Positions 56,001 to 64,000 of a DNA stretch of 64,000 bases are shown in pieces; position 1 is the stretch's first letter; every line of letters starts with the position of its first letter. The notes under the pieces were generated by a model. The model searched no databases. It saw only the letters and a program-made list of their open reading frames with translations, and was not told the origin of the DNA. The stretch is from Calonectria ilicicola (Eukaryota; Ascomycota; Sordariomycetes; Hypocreales; Nectriaceae): positions 3,658,001 through 3,722,000 of the forward strand of contig CP085834.1 of NCBI GenBank assembly GCA_020809705.1, written 5' to 3'. The position numbers and the translations under genes are program-made.

Positions 56001-58030
56001 ATGCTGTGAGCTCATGGTGCCAAACCTTTCTCGAGCTTCCAGATTCTGAGCTCGACTCTCTCTGGTACGAGAGACTTGGCGAGGTCTCATACTCACAGAC
56101 CGAAAGCATGACGGATACGACCATTGGGTTTTACAAACAAGCCATCGAAAAGGGCAACCCCAGTTGGCTATGCCATCGTGGTCTCGCAATCATTTATTAT
56201 GACCAATTTCAGCTTCCAGAGGCTATCGAACAGCTTGAGCTAGCGATAAAAGCGGCGCAGCGGGAGGATGCCACACCAAAGGCCGAGCCGAAGGACATTG
56301 TGGACCTGCAGTTGCGTCTCGGGGCCTATGCCTATAAAGCGCGAGAGATACCGAAAGCATTGGAATACTTTTTGTTAGTCTGCAAAAACGGCGATGAAAA
56401 GCAAACAATCGAGGGGCTCTTTGGTCAAATTAGGGCTTTGCTGAGCTCTCCAGACTCGGAAGCCGCCGAGAAGTTGGTCAGGGAGATATTCGGTCCAGGG
56501 AGCGATGAAGGGAAGATGGTTGACCTTGTCAAGCTAGTGGCCCTGGACACAGAGCACAACGAAGTTGTCATTCGACTGTTCAGCTTGGCTGAAAAGAATC
56601 CCAGTCTCCTGAGAGCCATCGTGCATTCCATGGAACTGGCGACAGCACGCGCACCACTAGACGAGGTGCCCACGGCAACGGCGACGGAAGTGGGCGAGGA
56701 CATTTTAGAAGACGCAGCTCGAGCCGTGCTCCTCTACCACCGAGGTATTGCTGCTTATACGTACAAAATCGTCTCTGGAGGCACTGACCCCGTGACTGAG
56801 AGTCTGCGACTGTGGAAGCAGAGTAGCGAGGAGCTCGCCCACTTCAACAGCCAAGTATCCTTCATGACAAAGCAACTAGCCGATGGTGCACTTACGAAAT
56901 ACTACTTCGAAAATATGATTGAGGGGTGTCACCTGAATTATTTAGAGGATATAGTCAAGCTGGCCGACTCCAACTACCATTTATTGTTCAATGAACCGGT
57001 CGGGTTCCAGGCTGCCGTGCTTGCCATCAACGGCAAGAAGGACGATGCCAGAGATGCCCTGATGAAGAAGATGGAATTGGCCTTGCAAATCCTCTCAGAC
57101 GACACACCTGACAATGATTATTTCGGTTTCACTAAGGTTATGGAATTGCTGGGACATTACCAGGACTTTGACAATACCGCCATCGCTTTATCAATGCTAA
57201 TGTGCCCGGATCTTGTCACAGAAGCTTTATGCTTCACGGAAAGTGACGTGACTGACGGCGATGAGGCCAAAACAGTGCTAGAAAAGGTTCAAAATATGGG
57301 CAAGGAGATTCTTGTGGCCGTTAAGACCAAATTCCCCGACCCATCGCAGCAAGTTCAGCGAATTGAAGCAGCCAAGGCATATGTAGACTCTCTTGTGGCT
57401 ACTGACAAGAACGAGTCAGAAGGCAACGACACCAAACCAAACGAGCTTGACCCCATCACCGCCAGCGCTCATCGCCTACTTCAATCCCGCATATCAGAAC
57501 TGCACCAAAAGAACACACCTGAAGTCAACATGGACGGCATCCCGACTTGGACCTGCAACGGCCGCACCGCGAACGGCAAGCCCTGCGAGAATCTTACTTC
57601 TTTCGAAAACGAGTTTTATCACTGTATATACTGTGACAACATCGACTTTTGCCACGGCTGCCTCAAAAAATTGAAAGACCCAAACGCTAGCCCGCAACTG
57701 ACCGGCTGCAGCGCCAAGCACAGATGGATCCAGATCCCCCAGCAAGGAGCTGACACGCATGTTGGGCCAAAGGCGCAGAAGGTGCGAGTGCCGATGGGAA
57801 TTGAGGCCGTAGATGGAGATGAGCAGATCATCAGAGCTCGTTATTCTGAAAATTCTGTGGGAGATGAAATCACTCTGGAAGCGTGGTTGCAGAAGCTGGC
57901 TAGAGAATGGGGCATCTCACTCGATGAGATAAAGGACAGGGCTTCCAGGGAGAATACGCCAGAGGTCAATGGAGAAGGCGAGAAAGCAACTGAGGAAGCC
58001 AAGGAGGAACCTACTGAGGTTGCCGATTAA
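53004..58030 (+). pseudogene. NLR-like STAND protein (Goodbye domain, P-loop NTPase, repeats, ZZ finger), broken by a frameshift and a stop
   Basis: Four exons are visible: 53004-53306, 53355-54931, 54987-55802 and 55862-58030. The N-terminus (about residues 20-220) resembles the fungal STAND Goodbye domain (LWADAAKAFEKICG, then a long helical region). A P-loop GPSSSGKTS lies near residue 340 (nt about 54055-54082), and the Walker B-like YYLVFDGLDN lies near nt 54380-54410. TPR-like helices follow (about 56100-56420). Near the C-terminus is a ZZ-type zinc finger (57540-57680, CIYCDNIDFCHGC). The reading frame shifts between about 54188 and 54218 with no plausible intron, and an in-frame TGA sits at 54830-54832 in otherwise continuous coding sequence. 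The summed exon length is one base short of a multiple of three, fitting a one-base loss. Unless these are sequencing errors, the full-length protein is not made. Confidence 0.75.
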
Positions 58031-59585
58031 TAGTGGAGAGAGGAGTGGATAATACTGAGCGGCAGCATGGTGTTTTACAACATGAGAATAACTATTCAGA
58101 AATTTCATTTATGATTTTCGCATAAGCCATTGCATTCTCACTGTGACACGCACCATTCTAACTGTTGAGCAGTTACATCAACAACAGACTAACTCTAGAA
58201 TAACTGGTTAGTCCATTCAATGAATGAAACTGCATAAATTTCGGCCATTACTGCATTCATCGTGCAAGCATAAATATAATGTTTGTTTTTCTTTTCGTTT
58301 TACCCACACCTATCCTTGTAGAAGTGCAACCAGTTTTCATTGGAAAGCTATTTCTGATTTTAATATCATGCGCCGTGATACTCTATGACCACCCTGCAAG
58401 TAGGCGTGTTATTTCCTACGTTGGTGGTGTTAGACAGTGACCAGTGGTGCGATTGTGGACGCAGGAACGGTCATTTTCACAACATTGCTTTTAGTGTAGC
58501 ACTCGACTTTTGCGTCATTCATCTTTTTCGCTGCGAGTAGCATGTTTTCGTGTCAGCACTCGGCTTGCATTAAGCAGGGGCAAGCCGATGCAACCACAGC
58601 ATGGTCAGGACCAGTGCCGCAGACAGACAGACAAACAGATTGGAGCGGGTTGGGTTGGTTTGCAGCATTGCACCATACCACAGGGGTGCAATGAGACCGT
58701 CTAACTGCGTTAAGCTTAAAAGCGGCCGATCGCGTTTTTAGCCGATCGAGCCATGCGTTGTGTTGAGCTATTCCGAAATGGAAGCTCTCCGCTTCCGATG
58801 GCGTGATGACTGCTTACGGTGCATATTTGCTCTGCAATACTCCGTATACGACTACCCATATGAGATATTGACGAACGCCAAGTGCGCACGAGGCCGGGTG
58901 ACGGGCCAATTGTTGCTGCAGCGGCCCGATTATCCCCTTGAGTACGAGGAGCGTTCTGCACGACACTCGTTCGGAGAAGGGTATGGATACCTATGTTTCC
59001 GTGTAACCCCTCAAAGGCCTACGGGTACTGCTACCAGCAAGCCAGCACAAGACTTCCGACCCGCAAGCCACTACTGCATACGCAAGGGGAATCGAGCTGC
59101 AAGTTTTCTCGCAGCTGTGTCGACCGAATACGCCACCATGCAACCGCTAGGCGACATCCTGTCTGCTTACGCTGTAAGATGGTGGATCCGGTGAGAGTGT
59201 GCCAAGCCCTCGGGCCTTGCATACTTGCTGATGTGTGGTGCAGCTCAGGCACAACGTGCTTGAACTGGTCCATTGTTTTGGTCTATTGGCCGGGCCAACA
59301 CACCAAATTGACTGGTTACATGTGTCCAGGTCGCATCGCATTTCAGCTATTCTTTTTTAGACTGAACAAGCGGATGCGGGCTTGCATTGCCAAGATTTTG
59401 GCGCATATCTATACGAAATATCTGTTGTGCTGTCGCCCACATAAAGGATAAATCTGCTCCGCCCGTCGCTGTGATTCCCGTCTATCAGCTCATCTGATGT
59501 CAAAGAGTTGGCCAAGGACCTCAATTCCTCCATATAGAGAATTAAAGGTTGAACTCTGGAAGCACAGGCTTTCAAAGAAAGAAAG
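58031..59585. other. Intergenic, no gene seen
   Basis: About 1.55 kb. Overlapping frames at 58760-59194 and 58993-59451 have no recognisable domain and disagree in frame. I do not call a gene. The right end is the promoter of the deacetylase gene. Confidence 0.45.
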
Positions 59586-61973
59586 ATGGTGCAATTCAAG
59601 GCACAATGCCTATTGTTGGCAGCCTACAGCACGATAGCTGCGGCGGCGGTGTGCACCTCCGACCTCGTGGTGGACGATTTGTCCAATTCCCCTTCAACTA
59701 ACCAAAACAACCTCGGTTCTTGGACATCAGGTAAGTTTCTGAATATCATATTTCCGGAATATTCCCTGAGCATTCCAATTGACCAACTTTCATAGATGAT
59801 GGCAGCATGGCTAGCATCTCCGGGTCCAACGGCATCCTTAGCTTCACCCCCAAGAGCGGAGCTTACTTTTACGAGACGTTCCCATGCCAAGCGCTGGAGA
59901 CCGACTCGTACACGCACATACAGCTTGAAATCAAGGCACCTGCTTCGGGCGCCGCCTTTACAGTACAGCTCAATTCTGCCTCGAGCTGCTCTGTATCGAC
60001 AGGTACAAAGACGGGTTTCAGGGTCACCGGCCTTACCGGCAACTGGCAGACTCTCCGCATCCCACTGAGTAGCTTTTCCGGGGCTAACCTTAATGCGGCG
60101 CTGTCCATTGTATTCGAGTCCTTTTCTTCAACTCAGCAATGGCAATTAGACAAAATATCGTTTGTGTGTGGCAGAGGATCGGGGACTACCTGTGAGTGTT
60201 TGTTGGCTCTTACTCACTATGTACTAATCGTGTCTCCCAGTGACTACCACGACCACAACCGGCTCAAGACCATCCAGCACCAGCATATCAGACCCGTCTT
60301 GCTCGGCGTTGCTGGTAGATGACTGGGCATCACAGTCGCGCCTTGACTTCCTGCAATACAATGCACTCCTACTGCCGACTGGTGACGATGACACGATGGA
60401 ATCCATAGTTGTAGTAAACAACCATGCTGAATTCACACCAAAGTCCACGTCGTCATACTTCTTCTCCCAAGTCGGATGTGTAGATGCCACAAAGTATGGT
60501 GGTATGTCCGTCCGAATCAAGGCTGCAGCCGGGACCACCTTCAGGATCCAGCTGTCTTCCAAGACCACGTATGACGGTGAGGTGACTGCCACATCGTCTC
60601 AGACAACGGCTCAATTGGGCTGGACATTCGATGGAACAGAGAAGCTGTACAGCTTTACCTGGTCCAAGTTCAGTGGGCTCGAGCTAACTAAGCTGAGATC
60701 AATCGTGATCTCGTCGTTGAGCGACGACATTACCTTGGGCCCCATCTCATTCTACTGTGGGAGTACTCCAACTGGCTGGGTAGTTCCTACGAATACCAGC
60801 CTAGGAGGACCATCATCAACAGTCCCAGCTCCGTCCGCCACGGTCTCTGGTTTTGTAATCGACAGTTTTAGCAACTCCAACACAAACTCGCTTGGATTCT
60901 GGCACGGTGGTGAGGAGCTGAGCCTTAGCTGGGGTTCCAACAGCCTCAGCATCGTTGCCTCCGGTCCCGACTATGCCTTTACCACACTAATCAGCAATGG
61001 TTGCCGAGACTTGCGAAGCTACAGCGGCGCGTACTTGCACATTGCCTACTCGGGTCACACTAAATTCTCAATCTCGTTGCAACAGCACAATTCGCAATGC
61101 GATGACAGTGTGGCGCCGTATCCTGAGACGAGAGACAGCCTTGAGCCGGGCCGGTACGCGAAGGGCAATGATATCTACATACCCATTTCTCACTTCAACA
61201 TAAATTTGCAGCGTGTCACTAGCGTCGCCATCCGGGGTATATACACCTCTGAGCCCCTGGTTCTATCCAAGATCGAGATTGTCCCCTCCATCCCCTCGGG
61301 CGTGACCATACCCCAAAAGCTGCCCTCGGGTACCCTCGTCTTTGCTTGCACGAGGCCCAACTCGTTTGCATTCGGCATCGACGATGGCAATCCGCTGTAC
61401 GCCGAAAGGCTGGCACAGATTGTCCGTGATGCAGACATTAAAGTGACCTTTTTCGCTGTTGGTGCAGTCCTTGAAAATGAATCCACTGGCATGGCCAAGC
61501 TTTACAAGGAGCTAGAGAGCGAAGGCCACCAGATTGCACTGCATTCCTACACACACCCTAGGATGGAGGGGCTCCAAACCACCTCCGACATTGACTGGGA
61601 GTACAATGAGGATTACAGAGTCATGACCAACCTCTTTGGCGAGAAGTCAGAGTATTTCCGCCCGCCTTACGGCGTCGAAGGGGCACGTATGCGTCAGCGC
61701 TGGGCAGCTGCCTCTGGCTCAGAGAAGGCCTATATCATTAACTGGAGCGTTGATGTCCAGGATTGGTTGTGGGCTGAGACAAGCACGCCTGAGAAACAAG
61801 TTGAGGCCTTCCAGGCCGATGTTGCAAAGGGTGGTAACCTGGTCGTCATGCACTTTTCATACAATTCGACGGTCAATTACTTCCCCGAGTTTATCAGACA
61901 GGCCAAGGCTACCGGTAAGCAGATTATGCGAATCGATCAGTGCTTGGAGGATCCTAATGCACCACCACTGTGA
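59586..61973 (+). CDS. Secreted polysaccharide (chitin) deacetylase, NodB/CE4, with three N-terminal modules
   Basis: Three exons (59586-59730, 59796-60191, 60241-61973) total 758 codons, 757 residues. Residues 1-21 are a signal peptide (LLLAAYSTIAAAA). The first 500 residues hold three repeats of a beta-sandwich-like module, each beginning with a VDD/VIDSF-type strand (LVVDDLSNS, LLVDDWASQ, FVIDSFSNS) and containing a late LDKISF/LGPISFYCG/LSKIEIV strand. Thr/Ser-rich linkers separate them (TTTTTTGS). The C-terminal NodB domain has FGIDDG (Asp561/Asp562), HSYTHP (His615, His619), RPPYG, VDVQDW and VVMHF, the five CE4 motifs. It likely removes acetyl groups from chitin or a related glycan outside the cell. 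Confidence 0.92.
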
Positions 61974-62485
61974 TTGCGGAAGAAACACTCTAGGGCTGGG
62001 GATCAGAGAAACGAGAGACCATACGAGCATGGTCGCCCCACTATGGATAGATCTCTGATGACGGCAGATGGGCTAGCTACATGATTTCACCTGCGGAACT
62101 CAAGATTTACCTTTTAGTCTAATACACTGTGGATCATGACTGAAGGGCGGACAAGCAAGAACAAAAGGCCGGGGCAAAAATAGTGAATAATATGGATTCG
62201 AGAATCTAGCCTCAAAAACAACACCGTGACAGTCTGAATGAGAAATAAACCAGGCAGGCTGCCGCTTAGTTGTCCAATCGATAGAGTGCCGAGATCCTGA
62301 AGTATAGACACTGCGGTTGAGTTAGAGCGCCAAAGTTGAGGCTGAAATTAGGACAACAGAAATTTCATCAGAAATCGTTACCGTCCTTGACAATTTCGAT
62401 TTAGTCAACATTTTTATTTGTTTGTCCCTGCGCACTCTTAATCATTGCTAGTTGCACATTGACGCTGATGTTATGTGATCCCCAT
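61974..62485. other. Convergent 3' flanks, no gene seen
   Basis: Sequence between the stop codons of the deacetylase gene (plus) and the Egh16-like gene (minus). No feature seen. Confidence 0.55.
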
Positions 62486-63373
62486 TTAATTCCCTATCAC
62501 TTCGCCTCGACGAAAGGTCATGGTCCTCCGAAAGGCCATGGCGCGCTTTTGGGCTGATTCGGATTGTGTGAAGGCCCCGGAGCCACCAAATGAGCCAGCT
62601 GGGCTGTTATTGTAGATCTTGAATACGCAAACATTCTTGACGTCATCAACTTCACCTTTGCAGATCATATCGCCTGGAAATTTCGCAGCCATGTCGAAAG
62701 CTGACATCGTGGTCAAGGATAAGCCGCCAACCACTCCGGGTACATTCTGCGGAAGGGTGCACGGCATGAATGCACTGGGGTCAGTTCCACCAGATGTGGA
62801 ATCCACTTCGCATACATATGGTCCAGCACCGTCTTGATTGACCTGTAGACATAAATTAGTGTAATATACAATGGGCAGGTGAGATAAACTTACTTGGTGG
62901 TAGATGAAGTTTAAGCTATTATCGTCATTGGCAGTGGGAAGGCCTTCCTTGCGACCCAACCCGGCCGTACGCCCCACGGTGGATTCAATGAGATTATTCA
63001 CAAGACCTTGTCGCGGTATGTCCATGTTACGTCGCTGCGATGAGCTACCGTGCATGAATATCCCAATATTAGTACTTGCATGAACTTCACCGCCGCCCGC
63101 AGTCTTGCCTAGAGGGCTGCCAGCCCCGTCATCATGGGAGAAGACGGAGGTATCGCGCAGAGCACCACATTCAACTGTGCCACAATTTCTTGGAGTTCCA
63201 TCCAAGACTAAAAATCGAATAAGCTCTCATGGCTGTAGAAGGTGTAGCCGGGTCAAGATTTACATACCGCTGAGACCAGGCATAGTAACTCCATTTGCCC
63301 CCTTCACCTTTATGACTAGGCCTCTGCCTGAGGCGACGGCTGCGAATACCAAAATTAGACCTTTGTACAGCAT
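62486..63373 (-). CDS. Egh16-like (GEgh16/MAS/CAS family) secreted protein
   Basis: Three exons on the minus strand (63268-63373, 62894-63207, 62486-62842) total 259 codons, 258 residues. Exon 1 supplies a signal peptide (LILVFAAVASGRG) and the family start VKGANGVTMPGLS. Other hallmarks are DGTPRNC, GKTAGGGEVHAST, the INQDGAGPYVCEVDSTSGG block, FPGDMIC, NVCVFKIYNN and the end GGSGAFTQSESAQKRA. The family was first noted in appressoria and infection structures of plant and insect pathogens (GEgh16, MAS1/MAS3, CAS1), and some members affect penetration. Its biochemical activity is unknown. The ATG at 63373 is the first that provides the signal peptide. Confidence 0.92.
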
Positions 63374-64000
63374 TTTGACCTTGCAGGGAAGATCAAAAAC
63401 GGAATAATGATGGATGAAAACAAATTTCATATGAAGCCTGGTGGATGGAGAGGGGTTGGGTCGGGCAGTAAATGGCCTGAGAAAGACGTCTATTTATAAG
63501 CACCAGATTTCAAGAAAATGCCCTTCAAGGACCGCAAACATGGGAAGCTGATCATGAAGCTTCCGCAATGCGCACCAGCGCTAGCAGACAGCCATACCGG
63601 GGATCGACCGATCCGGCTCAAGCCACGTCTACGCCATGCACGTCACTTATCCAGTAAATCTGGTTTGATAGCATTTACGGGCCAAAATTAACCCAGCGAC
63701 CATGCCATTGTCAGCAAAGGATACTTCCAATGGCAGGGAAAATCTCCTTTGCAAGGATACCGCGCATACCGGGATTGCTGTAGCGCCTAAACGACTCCAA
63801 GCCCCATTCTTTGGAAATGAACCGTTTCTGGGGTCCATTCCAAGAGTCTGGTTCTAAGCCAATTTTTGCCATGCCGTTGAATGCTTGGCAGCATTGCGCA
63901 GTTGGACTCCTCTAGAGAAGGGATTACGCACTACATGCAGAATCCTAATCCTGAATAGTAGGGATGCGAAGTTGCATGTCACCATAATTCGAGGCCTCGA
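63374..64000. other. Promoter of the Egh16-like gene and unannotated edge
   Basis: About 630 bases to the window edge. The short minus-strand frame 63647-63838 has no features. No gene seen. Confidence 0.5.

Noticed and set aside
58760..59451. Overlapping open frames of 144 and 152 codons
   Set aside because: Two frames compete over the same DNA with no recognisable protein pattern, and base composition alone does not support coding.

Overview
The window is nuclear DNA of a filamentous ascomycete (Pezizomycotina). The evidence is: genes split by many 45-90 base introns with GT..AG ends and CTAAC/CTGAC-type branch sites; four Zn2Cys6 transcription factors; intron-bearing tRNA genes; an Egh16-like secreted protein; a Goodbye-type NLR; and a gasdermin-like protein. 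The Egh16-like protein and the NLR type point loosely to Sordariomycetes, but the species cannot be named from the sequence. No transposon, CRISPR array or rRNA was seen. Most exon coordinates below were worked out by hand from splice signals and reading frame. For nearly every multi-exon gene the exon lengths add up to a whole number of codons.

Layout. 0-3.4 kb: an Asp tRNA, a small gasdermin-like protein and sparse DNA. 3.4-7.5 kb: an IPNS-like 2-oxoglutarate dioxygenase, a cysteine-rich GPI-anchored protein and a phytanoyl-CoA-dioxygenase-like oxygenase. 8.4-29.6 kb: a block suited to using amines and amides as nitrogen sources. It holds two APC-family permeases at its ends, a flavin amine oxidase, a copper amine oxidase, a RidA-type deaminase, an amidase, a short-chain dehydrogenase and three Zn2Cys6 regulators. 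Two of those regulators are close paralogues with identical first-exon length. 30.5-33.6 kb: two acidic orphan paralogues, each with its own 18-base minisatellite.

34.4-50.8 kb: a compact catabolic cluster. Its members are a Baeyer-Villiger monooxygenase, a YjlB-like cupin (37267-37959, with an apparent GC-AG intron), an FMN-dependent 2-hydroxyacid oxidase, a class II aldolase, a D-2-hydroxyacid dehydrogenase, a class III aminotransferase, a second RidA protein, a Zn2Cys6 regulator and a Dal5-like transporter. Most are arranged as divergent pairs. A CGG-N6-CCG palindrome, the half-site arrangement bound by UaY/Ppr1-type regulators, lies upstream of the monooxygenase and in all four divergent promoters. 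I infer that the cluster's own Zn2Cys6 protein controls the set. Substrate uptake by the transporter, then transamination or deamination, oxidation or reduction at a 2-hydroxy acid and aldol cleavage would make a coherent pathway, but the substrate is unknown.

50.8-64 kb: a Leu tRNA, a small possible secreted protein, a large Goodbye-NTPase-ZZ NLR-like gene broken by one frameshift and one in-frame stop, a secreted polysaccharide deacetylase with three repeated N-terminal modules, and an Egh16-like secreted protein.
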